Assembly (NCBI GenBank): GCA_013368315.1
Contig: JAACJM010000015.1
Coordinates: 372,001 to 436,000, forward strand
Length of the DNA stretch: 64,000 bases
Source of the DNA: Tetrapyrgos nigripes
Lineage: Eukaryota; Basidiomycota; Agaricomycetes; Agaricales; Campanellaceae
Direction of reading: 5' to 3'
Part shown: positions 23,201 through 35,349 of the stretch, piece after piece
How positions within the stretch are numbered: position 1 is the first letter of the stretch
Layout: each line of letters opens with the position of its first letter
Made by a program: the position numbers and the translations under genes
The notes under the pieces: generated by a model
Databases searched by the model: none
What the model saw: only the letters and a program-made list of their open reading frames with translations
Told to the model about the DNA's origin: nothing

Positions 23201-23367
23201 GTCTCTATGGGCTTTGAACCGCGAGGAGACATGGGACTTTCTGCAGGAAAATGGATGCGCTGGGAACGAGGACTTGTAGCAGCGGCTGCATTAGCGTTGG
23301 TGAGAGACTGAGAGTATTTGAGGTTGCTTGGCCCAGAATCCGAGTCTGAAGCATTCAGCCTCGACAT
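20222..23367 (-). CDS. Large Ser-rich protein with C-terminal transmembrane segments
   Basis: Unrecognised conserved-looking protein of roughly 900 aa. Starts MSRLNASDSDSGPSNLKYSQ and has a Ser/Pro-rich N-terminal third. A 9-nt exon at 22876-22884 is needed to join DEYDL to DPQVLHDINRALKVKARREA. A folded region follows (SPHTARKVEITADQLGRRYE; YNQQGNLVKASLENAEPFTW), then another Ser-rich stretch, a coiled coil (SLELEIQRRKEIEEAKVVQE; QRQRDLLREFIEND; TLECEMQSVTEHARRVSEVL). It ends in at least three hydrophobic segments (HWVFLILFFFACCTLFYF; LAVPLWVIATFGQWIAVLV; FMVVLLQIGAVIWWIGWYI). The layout suggests a membrane-anchored scaffold with a cytosolic N-terminus. It shares a 198-bp divergent promoter with the RdRP gene. 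Confidence 0.75.
22876..22884 (-). other. Candidate 9-nt microexon with a GC donor
   Basis: Within the large membrane-protein gene. CACATGAAG is preceded by an acceptor (atgcag) and followed by gcaag, a GC-type 5' splice site. Only with this exon does DEYDL join in frame to DPQVLHDIN, inserting Ser-His-Glu. Confidence 0.5.
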
Positions 23368-23565
23368 ACTGGGCTAGATAGACGCAGAGGAACCCTGGAG
23401 CACCAGGACTCAGAAGTAAGGACTAAAGTGATGCCGGTAAAGACGCCGACCGGCGACGGTAACACGCGCACGTGAGTGATCCCCCTTTGTGTCAATTCCG
23501 TCGTTCTCCGTTCACTTTCTCTCAGTCTATTCATATCTATGCTCTTTTGATTATTCCTTATTTTT

Positions 23566-26500
23566 ATGGTATCTTATTCCTCTTCCGTACGTCCTTTTTG
23601 TATTTCCTCAGCCTTTCCGTTTGCTCACATCAACGCCAAGGCGGAGGAGCCCGGACTCTGGTCGCAGTTACCAGACTTGGATGATTCTTTCCGAGGATTA
23701 CCTTCTCAAGTTCTACGGGGTGAGTGAAAATCGCCTCAACACCTCACTAACTAACCTGTTCACGCAATAGACGATCATCAGCCAAGAAGTGGTACGCGTT
23801 TTCTTACTCGTCACGTACAGACGTGCAACTTGAATCATTGTTTTGCCACTCACTTTTTCTTTACAGCTATCCCACCTTTATCTCTATCGCAAAAAGCGGA
23901 TGAAGAGGTGACTCGCACTCCAACGAATCCAGCCTCCGGTGCTACGCCGCTTCACAGTGGGTTAGATCGGATTCGTCTGCAACATGGTCCGTCCGTTCAC
24001 CGTCGTAGCTCGGTCTCGCACTTACACTGAATACAGCAAAAGAGGCGACTCCAGATGCGACACGTTCTCACAATTTCGTTAATATATCTGATTATGATAA
24101 GGGTGCGTCTTCCTACCATTTCTTTCATTCCTGATCGGCTCAATATGTTCTCCAGACGATAGTATGCGCCACTCCCTCATATTTTCTTCTCAGTCCTGAC
24201 CATTTTATTTAGCCCCTTCGTCCTCTGACAGCTCGCAGGGCTTCAGTGATTTGGACCTCATACGGTCGCGACAAACTTCAATGACATCCGTTGAATCAAA
24301 TTCTCCTCCTCGCAAGCGGCGACCAGAGCCAGACACGATTCTAGATGTCGGCTCCTTCAAGCATCCCAGGATCGCGTCGAGTAGCAAAGTAATCTCGGGG
24401 CCATCCAACATCCAGGCAGCACCAAGGACCAACAAGAAGGGCAAAGCACCTCTTCCTCCCCGACCAGTCCATCGGAAGCAGGATTCCCGCATCTCTCTAC
24501 ACTCTCACAAAGGACTGATGGCGACTGATGGCGCGTACGATCAATGTCATTCCAAGACATCAAAATCTGCAACGGTTTCTTCCGATGTTCGTCCAGCCCA
24601 GGGATCCTCTGTCAGATCATCCTCTGGTCAAGGGTCTTGCGTCACTTCGTCGAGCACGAAGCCATCTAAGACAATGGCTTCTACATCGCTAAACTCGAAC
24701 TCAAGTACCAATATTTCCGTTCCCCCTGATGCTAAGGCATCAACCTCGACCTCGGATTCAATGAACGTTGAAAAGTCGAAACAATCGTCGACCTCGGTTC
24801 CGTCTGGATCTTTCTCGCAGGAGCTATGGAATAACATCTCCGAACTTCCTGTTTTCATCATCGCCCACTACCCCGAACTCCAAACGCTCTATGACGACCC
24901 CAACAATCCAGTACCTTGGCCAGTGCAGTATGAGATCGCTCGGGGGTTATTGGCACAAGATTGGTGTCTAGAAGAAATTCTGGATAAAATTAGACACCTT
25001 CAAGGGGAAACCAGTGCAGATATCCTCCATAAGCTGAAGATGATCATAAAGGGTTTAAAGTTTGTTGAAGGCTCGGGAGATAACAGGATAGGGTGCGGAT
25101 TTTTAGTCCCTTGATGACCTTGTATGTACTGATCCGATTCTTTGGTCTGCAGAAAGGAGCTGGACCGCGAGCAGCTTGCTATCATAGAGAATCGAGGTCG
25201 TGGTCTCGGTTTAATGGGCCCTTGGGAGGATGCAAAGGACTGGCACGGAGGCCAGGTTCAGCAAAACGGAGTAGTAATCAAGCAAGGCGATAGCTTCAAG
25301 ATCAATCTTGAGCCACTGGAAATGCGTCGTTCTACTCGACTAGGGCGTTTCCTCGGCTCTCGACGGATCATTCAACTGCGCGTCAGCTCTGACTATACTA
25401 TGAACGACAGAGACGCAGTTGAGGATTTTCTCTCCCAAAAGTTCGTTCTGAACGGCCGGGTCTTTCTGCCTATACCACCGAAGGACAACACTGTCTACCT
25501 GGTCGAAGTAAACGAGAACCATGAAAGAGAGTCCAGAGACGAATTTGGCGATCAATATAGGATGACACTGGGAGAAGTCCTTGACTGGCATAATCCTATG
25601 GAAATGAATGATGGACAAGTAAGTGTTCCCTAGAGAAGTATGATTACGAGTCTCTGACTGTCAGCTCTTTTATCAGGTTGTCTCTAAATTTTGGGCAAGA
25701 ACTCCTCTGATGCTTTCGACGACTAAACCTGTTGTCGAGTTTGCCGAAGACGACATCGTTTTCATTCCCGATGATGTTGGTGAGCCCGAAACAGTTCTTT
25801 GATGCATTTTCCGTCCCATTCTAATACATTTGCCTTTCACCAGTTCCTGGTTCTGGACCAAAACCTCCTGCTCACAAGATTGTCACCGACGGTTGTGGTT
25901 TCATAAATGAGGTTGCACTGAAGATCATCTATGAAAAAATGGGTTACGCCACTCTTCCAACTGCTGCTCAAGCTCGTATCGCTGGTTCGAAAGGTCTTTA
26001 CCATCTCATAGTCGACGGCGAGAAACGTCCCCGGATTTACATACGTGACAGTCAGCGCAAGATCAAATACGCCAACCTGCACCGTTCTCACCGTATCTTG
26101 GACCTTGTCGCCGTAAGTAACTCGGTAGTCTCTTTCCGAGTGTCGCTCTCCCAACAGAGTGCCGTGAATATATGGCACAATGGCGTACCCGCCACGGTGA
26201 TTCAAAATTTCATGGAGCAAGGTTTACGGGACGGGATTGAGCCACTTTTGCAGTGGGACAATCCCGTTGTGCTCTGGGATGCCCTTAATCGGGCCGGTCG
26301 AGTGGTTGCTAGCCGACTGGCGAGACTAGCTCCTGGACAAAGTCGTGCCTTGGGTTTGACGGGTAGAGAGAAGTCGGATTCAGCAGGCACCGCGGATGTG
26401 GACAATAGTGATGTTAGCGATGAAGAAGAAAGGGAGCTGAAGGAATTGGGCTTTCTGATTATAAGCTCGACATACACTGGCAGAAATGAGCACAGTGGAG

Positions 26501-28486
26501 GTATGTTCTCCAGATCTCTCCTAGTGACTTACTCTGATCCACTTACTGTCGCTTAATAGCCCCAGCTGCTCTTCATGAAGTCGGTCTTGAGTTGGTGCAA
26601 GCTGGTTTTATACCCTCCGAGCTGAAGTATCTACTGGACAAATTACGACGGATCATCAAGAATGCGTTGACAGCTGACATTGAAAAATGTCACATTCCTC
26701 TTCCTGAAGGCACTGCCGTGGAGGCCTTTGTAATTCCAGGTGAATTCTTTTCATACCTGTTGTCGTGATCAGTGGAGCTCATGTCATTTTTAATCTTAAG
26801 ACCCTACAGGTGAACTAACCTTTGTGTTGTCTTTGTGCTCAGTCGGCTAACAGTCATTCCTCCAAGGCAAACTTCAGGAAGGCCAAATCTACTTTCGCTC
26901 AGCCAGTGGGTGGAAGGACCCAAGGACCCAGACACTTACGCATGTTGTCATCGGTGAAGTTGTGGTAAGTTATCATGGCTTCTTCTGCTCTATCTCTTCT
27001 GATCTGATGTGCTCCCTAGGTTGGAAGGTCAAAATGATTTTGATTCTGCCATCTGTAACCGCTGACTGTTTTTTTAGATATCCCATTCGTCTGCCCTCTG
27101 ACATCCAGAAGGTTGAGGCTGTCGACATTCCGGAGCTGAGTATCTATGTTGATGTCATCATTGTGCCCAAAAAGCCCTCCAACAACACACCGCGTCGTTA
27201 TGGGGGTGTCAGTTTCATGCATATGCTCAGTGGAGGAGGTATGTACACACACACGGACTTTACTACACGAGATTTTGGGCTAACCCACCAATTTTAAAAA
27301 TTTCAGATATGGATGGAGGTGAGAAATAGGTCACTCATAGCCAGTGGGCTTTTTCATCTCAAGAATCTCAATTCCAGACACTGTTTTCATGACATGGTGT
27401 CCTGAGATAGTCAAGCCATTCAGAAAGAAGTCACTGACCGTGCCGCCGCCTGGGCTGGAGGACGACTTCGAAGCTGAGATAGAGACTATTCCCGACTTTA
27501 GAAATCGGCTCGCCTCTATGCCTCTCCGTAACAGACAGCGTGCGTTCCAGAAGTCTTTCCTTTCTGGCCTTACGCGGGTCAACGTTGGAATGTATTCTCT
27601 GTTTCACGACATCGCGGCCTGGCGTTGGGGACTCGACTCCCAAAAGACCACTCGGTTGGCATACATGTATGTGCACTTCAGTTCAATTTTTCCTCGATAC
27701 CATCTAATGACTTATGTCAAAACTAGTTTCAACGCTTTGTTAGACAGTGGCAAGACCGGTCAACGATTAAAACAAAGCGTGTACAAGACTGACCTGGATC
27801 AAAGCAATACGGACAGGCCTCCATGTCCGTGGAAACCCTCTGGGAAACGGTTGAAGGCCCATCCTGATTATCCTAATAAGAAGTTCATCCTCGACATTCT
27901 GGCCGTCGCCGGGAAGAAAATCGCTGATCGCCACCTCATCAAATTCGATCAAGACAACGGGCTTGCCGTGGGTTTTCTTTATAACTTGAAAACCAAACCA
28001 GATACTATTCTATTGGAGCCACTGAACCAGGCAAAGAAACGCATTGAGAGTTTCTCCGTGGCTGATGAAACAGACCCTGAGTGGGAAAAATCACGCGAAT
28101 CCAGCAAGCGGATCCTGGAGGCAGAGTTGGTTCGCATACAAATGCACGTGGACAAGGCCTACGAGTTGTTTGTTAAGTGTACGAAGAAAAATACGGCGTC
28201 CTCATCTGACGGCCAGGCTCCCCCAAAAAGGTCGAAGGAGGATCATATGCGTGCGGTGCCGGCTCAGTATTCTCGACCTATCGCATGCATCCGCTTGACA
28301 GAAAATCTGGAAGAGGTAAAAGCATCTTATGCATACTCGAAATCAGAGCGGTTTGGATTTTGCGTCGCTTTTCAAGTTCTTTGCGATCTTAAAGCACAAT
28401 CTGTACTTGGAGGGCGTGCGCCGACTACTCGCACTTTGGATGAAGCCAGGTCGGTCTCCAGTGCTGCTCGCAGAGCATTGGGATAG
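23566..28486 (+). CDS. RNA-dependent RNA polymerase of the RNA-silencing type (QDE-1/RDR family)
   Basis: Cellular RdRP that makes double-stranded RNA for small-RNA silencing. The gene has many short introns, and the protein is roughly 1,250 aa. The ATG at 23566 gives MVSYSSSVRPFCISSAFPFA and joins in frame across the first introns; this N-terminus is Ser-rich. The core includes GCGFINEVALKIIYEKMGYA, TAAQARIAGSKGLYHLIVDG, PRIYIRDSQRKIKYANLHRS, LQEGQIYFRSASGWKDPRTQ and VGRYPIRLPSDIQKVEAVDI. Two introns flank a tiny exon that completes the catalytic loop SGGDMDGDTVFMTWCPEIV, so the metal-binding D-x-D-G-D motif is intact (DMDGD). The C-terminal neck helices follow (PLRNRQRAFQKSFLSGLTRV). Expected role: amplification of silencing triggers from transposons, repeats or viruses. 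Confidence 0.92.
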
Positions 28487-29839
28487 TCTTCCTGCATACC
28501 GTGGTATATCTCCAGTCCTGGCTCTTTTGTTATGCTTTCTTCTTGTCCATTCTTCCAAGCGATGATCATCTTGTACACATTCTCCTATCTCTCTCCACTT
28601 TTTTTTTTTTCATTTTATCCAATCTATCTCTGTCAAACACACATTTCTTGTATCAACATCTTACCGCAGCACTTTTCATCAATCTTGCATGTTGTATCAC
28701 AGAGCTTTTTCCCCTCCTTTTTTCGCGCACTATACCCTCTATTCCCTTTCTGTTCAGACTGTTCCCCTCACATCATCGGGTTTTTTGGATCGCAAAGCTT
28801 CCCTGGCACTAGTAATTGTATGTTTTTATCGCCGTGTATAATCCCCGTCATGGACTGTCCATCGCTTCAAGTTCAAGGCTTCAAGTTGACATGAAGACGA
28901 AGATTGTAACAATTTCTCAAGCCCATCAAGCTCAAGAGCTGGCAAAAGTACCGGCAGTGTGAACCGCCCTCACCCTCAACCCAAAAATCAGCTCAGAAGC
29001 CTGTACTGAGGCTGTACCAGTGACGACTCGACATGACCATGACCGACAAGACTAGCTGAGCTACTGGACGGCTCGAGTCTGCGACTGCGTGAACGCCCGG
29101 TGCAACAACTTCAAGAAGTACAAACGAAGTTAAAGTTAACGATAAGGCTATAGCTAGTGGGATGGCTCGAGTCTGCGACCGTGTGAAATCCCGTGCACAA
29201 GTTGAAGTTGTGGACGACCGTCGACAAGGCTAGCCGTCGGAATGACTTTTGTCTGCGACTGTGTGCTGTGAGGGACAACTCTGCCAAAAGGCTTGGCTCA
29301 AGTTTGCGACTGCAACGGCACGTCCGCATCAGACCTCAAAACCTCTTCCATCAGAACATGGCTCATATAACAGGAACATTGCCTGACAAGCCCACAAGAA
29401 ACGCATAACATATGTTCATATGAAGATCGTTGAGATTGCGTGTACATGTATATAACAAAAGAGTGTGGAGGCGTAGGCTGAGAGACAGCTTTAGTGCTGG
29501 ACGTTGGCTTCGAGAAAATTCTGGACAGTAATCTTTGTAGCGTGTATGTATGCACACCCTAATGCGAGTCCGTTGATACCAGCAAAGATGTTCTAGTGCT
29601 TCTGATGTGAGGTTGGGATGTAGTTGGAGCCATCTCATCCTCGGAATCTGAGTCGTAATTACCAACTGGGATAGGGGCGTCGCTAACAGAAGACGTCTTT
29701 GCTTGAGGCCTCATGCACATGTACGGATGATACCTTGGCAACGGAACAAGTTGCTTAGAACCATCACGCCGAAAATACAAAAATATCCGCTCGGCAGAAA
29801 GGCGTACAGAAACACACTTTTTTACAGATATATCTTATA
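28487..29839. other. Intergenic between convergent genes, with tandem repeats
   Basis: RdRP 3' flank (C/T-rich, T-run near 28601), a diverged tandem repeat (29071-29320) and, on the minus strand, a stretch at 29484-29585 that reads like a protein C-terminus (NIFAGINGLALGCAYIHATK) for which I cannot build a gene. An inverted repeat straddles the end (29768-29892). Confidence 0.5.
29071..29320 (+). repeat. Diverged tandem repeat, unit core ctcgagtctgcgactg
   Basis: Four imperfect copies of a core like ggctcgagtctgcgactgtg at about 29071, 29164, 29238 and 29292, spaced 55-95 bp. Between the first units further similarity is visible (cccg-tgca-caacttcaag). No coding signal seen. Confidence 0.55.
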
Positions 29840-29892
29840 TCAGTAGTAGTGATGTGATCTATCCGTCGAGCGGATATTTTTGTCTTTTCGAC
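29768..29892. repeat. Inverted repeat (27-nt arms) at the end of the proline-rich gene
   Basis: acaaaaatatccgctcg at 29777-29793 is the exact reverse complement of 29867-29883; with three mismatches the arms extend to about 27 nt each. The ~70-nt loop holds the stop codon of the minus-strand gene at 29840. Confidence 0.7.
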
Positions 29893-30936
29893 GTGCATTC
29901 CAGGTAGCGCAAGCCGCGTTTGAAGCGGTATAGGGGTACCTAGATGAAGACGAAGACGAAGATGGGGACGAAGTCGTGCTAACTGGATATAACGTGTTTG
30001 ACTTGTTACGCGAAGACGGGGCCTGCTGCCGGTATGGTAGTTGTCTGAGGATCTACTCGAGTTGACAGAGGAAGGATGATTGTTGGCATGAACAGCATGG
30101 ACAGAATGAGCCGAAGATTTGTTGTGACAGGTCAACTGCAGAGTAGGTGGCTCCTTCCTGTGAGATGAGCTGCTGAGGGTACTAGTAGAGTCGGAGCTAC
30201 GAGTTAAGGATTGTGCTTGAGGCAGGGAAAGAGAATCCTTCGCAAGAACGCGACAGTTTGGAAATCTGAAGTTGCGAAAGCGAGCTAGAGAAGAGAATGT
30301 TAGATGAAAGATGAAGATTTGAGGACCAAAAAGTTGTCCACGTCTACGTGCCTTTTTCGGCTGCCGCCTCTGGATCCCTGTTGCGTGGGTGAACTTGAAG
30401 CTAGCGATATCCGCTGAGTATGAGTTGTTGGACGAAATGAAAGCAAGGGGCACCTCAGGATGATGCTGGCTGCTGTGACGATAGACAGGGAGAGCGCTGT
30501 AGGAGGTATAGTATAGCCCTAGTTGTTATACGATGTGTCCAGAGCATTGCAAAACCAGGGAGCGGGCACCTGAAGATTCAGTTCGCTCAGCTCGAAGCTG
30601 AAGAAGCCTTTGGATTTGTGCATCTATTTAAAACGAATGGAGTGGTCAGCACAGTGAAAAAAAAATTTAAAAAAACAGCCATCTGTCATACTTTCGTGTG
30701 GACAAAGGAAGCTGCTGTTTCAATTGAGCAAGGCTATACTCGGGGCTGAACTGGCCTTGGTAGAAGTGGTACCCAGCGACGGGTGGTGGCCTACTAAATG
30801 TTGGACCGGGATGATTGGGAGGGGAAAAGTAGTGTCTGTTATATGGAAGGTTTTCTGGAGGAGGATAAGGGTAGGGCTGGTCATGAGCTTGCTCGGTGCG
30901 CGAAGGATGGAGATGAGGGCGGCCTGGGTAGTTCAT
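29840..30936 (-). CDS. Proline-rich hypothetical protein with basic motif
   Basis: Not recognised. Start MNYPGRPHLHPSRTEQAHDQ. Exon 1 continues through YHFYQGQFSPEYSLAQLKQQ to STRK. My model joins this to LLQLRAERTESSGARSL, then HHPEVPLAFISSNNSYSADI and KFTHATGIQRRQPKKARRRG (a likely nuclear-localisation basic cluster), then ARFRNFRFPNCRVLAKDSLS and a Ser/His-rich tail ending NIRSTDRSHHYY with TGA near 29840. Each junction can be fitted with GT-AG introns, but several alternatives exist, so the exact protein is uncertain. The mix of a Pro/Tyr-rich start, a conserved-looking centre and a basic cluster suggests a nuclear regulator. The function is unknown. Confidence 0.5.
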
Positions 30937-31678
30937 GGGTGAGCTGCGAGACGAACCCTACTTACCAACTGAGGCTTTATGGGCTACTCGTGCCACATCC
31001 AGACAATGGTGAGGACTACCAAAGCGGGATCCTGGTCCAAATTAGGTGGAGCGACAACAAAGAATAGTCAAAGCGGCTTGAAAGTGCACGGGTCATTACC
31101 TGGCGCAGGTCAATGATTGCAAATCAGTGGCCCGGCAACCAGGAGTGAGCCTTGAAACCGATAATCCAACTGAGAGAGAGAGAGAGATTTATACACGCCC
31201 CGTATAGCTACAATACATGGCAGGTAGCTATCCGTGGATCCACTTGCTGGATCTAGAGCGGCAAGCATTCCATGGAGGATGGAGAGGACACTCAGGCACC
31301 GATGTGATCAGGAACGGGAGCATATTTTGGGGAAAGGAAAACAGTGAGCATCTTCTATTAGCTTGTAAGATACTTCTACACAGTTGTATATAGAAAGAGA
31401 GAACGCGAAATTTTGGAGCAATTTGTCGCGGAGTCGTCGAGAAATTTTGCCAAGTCAGAGGACGCCGAGTGCCGAGCACTGCTCGGCGAGCAGAGTACTA
31501 TAGTTTTGCTTGTCGCGACTTCCATCACGCTCGCTTGCTCACAGCATCTGTAGCCCAGGCATGATCATTTGAAATGGCATCTTTCTGCTCAGAAGACGAA
31601 GAAACAAATATCGAGCATCAAAACCGTGCCTGCGACTTGCAATTTATTAGACCATGCTGGCGACTGTATAGAGGCGCT
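30937..31678. other. Intergenic upstream of STAND-C
   Basis: No gene supported. Contains a (GA)n microsatellite at about 31171-31187 and a short GC-rich inverted repeat near 31465-31490 (gccgagcactgctcggc). It includes the promoters of the proline-rich gene (minus) and STAND-C (plus). Confidence 0.45.
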
Positions 31679-34600
31679 ATGTGCTACTTTGATCTTGCTT
31701 GTTATTGCTCATTGAGTAGGCGACGACGCCAAAGTTATGGAAGAAAAGAGGACCACTGTATGTCACCTCCTAGCGTTTTAGTCCTGAGATTGACCAACCT
31801 CCTTCAAGGCTTCTCCAAGAAAACAGGAAGATGATATTGGCTCATTTCAAGGAAACGTTGGATCAGATCTTCTACTTGCCAGTCTAGACGTAGTCGCCGG
31901 GGCTATTCCTCTTCACAGTCTTCCCGCCGCTGGGATGGCGGTGAAAGCAGCTATACGTGTCACTGATATGTGCCAGGTAAGAATACCAGTGATCAAATCC
32001 GCATTCCAATGTTCATTCCATTGTTAGCAACTTCAAGGCTCTTTAGATCAAGTGGACAATCTAAGAAAACGGATTCGAGGTCTTTCGTTCATCATGGTGC
32101 AAGAACTATCCAGGAGGGGAATAAGGGAAGTCACCGATAGCCTGAAGCGGGATATTGAGCAGTTTCAGAAGTGAATTTCTATCTCGTTTTTATCTGCAGA
32201 GTCTGAATCAGAATGCGCAGTGACTTGGGTTATATCGAGAAGAAATTGAGGGGCATATCTAAACAACCGTCATTTCTGGCCATCTTCTTCAAGAATGGGA
32301 ACAAAGAAGCGTTACAACAGTGTTTGAGAAAGGTTGATGGGTCTCTCAGTCATTTTGAGGTGAGCGCCCTTGGGACATCAAAGTTCACAATCGGACTAAT
32401 CACCTAGTGCAGCTTCCCCAGATCCCAAACGATACCGTGCTTAGGAAGCTGGAAAACGATATTCGGGCCTATTGCAGACCGTTGCAGGAAACCTCGGAGA
32501 ATACAGGAAAATTTATCAAAGACATCAAGGCTTTACTGCAAATTTCCGAGCCCGCAGCTCAGCCATGTATCGAGTTTGCAACTCAGAAGACACCTTTCCC
32601 TCGTTGTTCCCATACTCTTCGTGGCTGTGACAAATTAGTCAACGTTCTGGCGGATAAAGTGAAAACGAGGCTGGCTAGGAACGACCAGGTGCTAGTGGCC
32701 CTTTTGGGCCCAGGTGGTATGGGGAAAACTTCCGTTGCTCTCGCTGTGATGAATCACCAAAGCGTTAGGGACCGATTTATAGACTCATGTCGATTCTGGG
32801 TACCTTGTGCCAAAGCAGAATCTGTACCCCTTCTTCTGGACACCCTTCATTACTCCCTCTGCATCACCAGAAGAACAGACGACACTCTTAAAGACATCCT
32901 CATCGAACTCGAGTCGCCGTCTGGTAAATCACAACCTCACCGTATTCTATTGCTGGACGGTTTCGAGACGCCATGGAACCTAGATGATCAGGAGGAAATT
33001 AAGCACATTCTTGGTTCTCTGCAAAAGGTTCCGCGCCTCTCTCTGTTCATCACGATGCGAGCCAGTCAACCTCCAGCTGATCACCGCTGGGACACCGAGT
33101 ATATCCAACCACTCGACCCCGAGGCGTCTGCCAAAACTTACACCGACATCTATAACGAGGCAGGAAAGCAATCACAGCTCCCTGAACTTCTCGATGCCAT
33201 TGGTCACATTCCTCTGGCTATCAACTTGATTGCAAATTACGCAAAGTCAAACGAGAAGACGCCCTCGGCGATGTTGGATGTTTGGGGTCGCGAGGGAACT
33301 GGCATTTCGACTCTGGAAACAGGGCACATTGACAAACTCATGGAAAGATCGATGAAGCTTTCCATCGAGAGCCCCCTTATGAAGAGCAGCCCGGATGCTT
33401 TCAAAGTTCTCGTCCTCCTTACATTGTTTCCAGCGGTTGTTCCCACTGCGCATTTACAGCAGTTCTGGATGCCTCCGTCTGTGAACTGGTTAGACGCTTT
33501 CGGGGTGCTGGATGGTGCTGGGCTGATTCAGCGCGAAGATGACTCTGTGTCTGTCATACCTGCCATCCGTACATATCTGGTTCATTCCAATCTCATTCCC
33601 CAGCCAATTCTCCACGAGTTCCAAGAACACATTCTCAGAGTCTGTTGTTCACTTCTGTCCCAGCACAGTTCTTCCCCTGGTAATCCCTCCTTTAAAGACG
33701 ACAAAGAATTCATCTCGAGTGAGGTAGACAACTTCCAAGGCATCCTTCTATCGGCTACCACTGATTTGGATGCCCCCACGAGCCCAGAACTCCTCGACGC
33801 TCTGTTAACCTTGAGTCTGCATCACCGCTGGACCCGACCACGACTGGATCTCATTAAACACGCTCTTGCGTTCTTTGAGCGTGTACAAAACGACAAGTAC
33901 ATCGCAGAGTGTCTAGCATGCTATGCAGAGATGTATCGTGGACTGAACATGTATGCCGAGGCCATTGGGAAAGCGTTACAGGCCCGTGAAAAGTTCATAG
34001 CCATTCACGACTCCTCTAGTGCTGCACACTGCCTCCTCCGAATTGTCAACTTTAAGATGTTCTCCGACATATCTTTCGAGGAGTATGACTCTATCATCCG
34101 TCAAGCGCAGTCTGAATATGGTCCAGACGCATTCGGACAGGCCCTTTGTTCTTTCTATCTGGGACGCATACACTCTCAGGTAGATAACAGAAGTGATGCA
34201 CGTCTGCATCTGGAAACAGCCAAGACCAAGTTGGAGGAACTAGGGAAGCCCTTTGAGCTGGCATATTGCCTGCAGTCTTTGGCCACGATATACTGTTATC
34301 AAGTATACCGCGCTGATCCAGCTTTTCCCCCAAGTAAAAAATCGCTTTCGATAGCGTCGGAGCTAGCGAATCAAGCTTTGGACGTCGCCTACCAGTGCGA
34401 TTATGCCAATCTCATCGCAGACGTCTTGCAAACGTTCTGCATGATATTGAAGGAGAATGGGCTGTACGAGGATGCCTTGCGGAACGCACGGGAAGCTTGT
34501 AAGATTTTCAATTCAATCGGGAACCCGCTAGGAGTTGCGCAAGTGTGTTTTGACTATGGTCGGATTCTACTTCAGATGAACGAGTTCAAGGGCGCGAAGG

Positions 34601-34713
34601 ATGCTTTCCAGAAAGCTCTCACAGTCTACGAGGGGATTGATGCGGACAACAGCCGCAAGCTTGTATGTCAGAATATTCTGGAGGAGATTGAGACGCTAGG
34701 AGATTATGTATGA
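31679..34713 (+). CDS. STAND/NLR-like protein C: MLKL-NTD-like domain, NB-ARC, TPR
   Basis: Second subfamily of the local STAND proteins. A likely start at 31679 gives a short Cys/Arg-rich first exon. The next exons give LLASLDVVAGAIPLHSLPAA, then VDNLRKRIRGLSFIMVQELS, then SDLGYIEKKLRGISKQPSFL. The long last exon (about 32410-34713) begins LPQIPNDTVLRKLENDI. NB-ARC motifs: Walker A GPGGMGKTSVALAVM, Walker B HRILLLDGFETPW, the sensor-like LFITMRASQPP, the GxP motif HIPLAINLIANYA and the winged-helix VIPAIRTYLVHSN. The C-terminal third has TPR-like helices (for example ENGLYEDALRNAREACKIF). The reading frame is intact. The FYGRD motif before NB-ARC is altered here to TLRGCDKLVNVLA. The first exon junction is uncertain. 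Role inferred as in gene A. Confidence 0.85.
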
Positions 34714-35345
34714 AAACCAGCAAGTTCGTTATCGTCTATTGTATTTAGTTTGTGGTGTAAATTATCCAGAATATTTCATCGCTGCTTTTTCGTCACAGAG
34801 ACTCCATAGTTCCTAAAAAATGAAAGATAGCTAGCACCAAGTAATTTCGAGGTGGACGACTAGAACATCAGCTCCCGTGTCCTCTAATTCTTGTCTTGGT
34901 CCTCTGACTATACAATCTACAATCTGACGAGGCGAATGGCAACTTTGCTAACTTCCATTCAGACGGACAACTCCGATACTGCGACCATAACAAACTATTT
35001 TCTCAATGCTCATACAGCTCTCGGCCTCTATTCACTGCCATTGTACGCATCAGTGTCTTTCTATTCAAAGATGGGAAGCATCAATCATGGCTGCGCCTTC
35101 AACATCCATTTGACTGGCCTGGAGACCACACAGAAGCTCGCGGTATCAAGCATTCTCTGAACAAACCTTCCTTCCAAACCTTCTTTTCACCTGTTCTGGT
35201 CTGCCGAACAAATTTTACCCATAACAGAAAAGTGTACCTCCGAGCTTGTATGTTGCTCTGTAGCACTGGACCATGAAGCTTGACAACTTTTCGGTTTGAT
35301 TCAGGTTCTCAGTCGGCGAAAAGACGAGATCGGCCCTCCGAGCAA
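34714..35345. other. Intergenic between STAND-C and pseudogene D
   Basis: Part of this 3' flank (about 34830-34950) is repeated downstream of D at 38380-38500 (tagcaccaag, acgactagaa and ttggtcctct words in the same order), marking the C-D tandem duplication. The open frame at 34891-35160 has no recognisable product. Confidence 0.5.
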
Positions 35346-35349
35346 AGGC

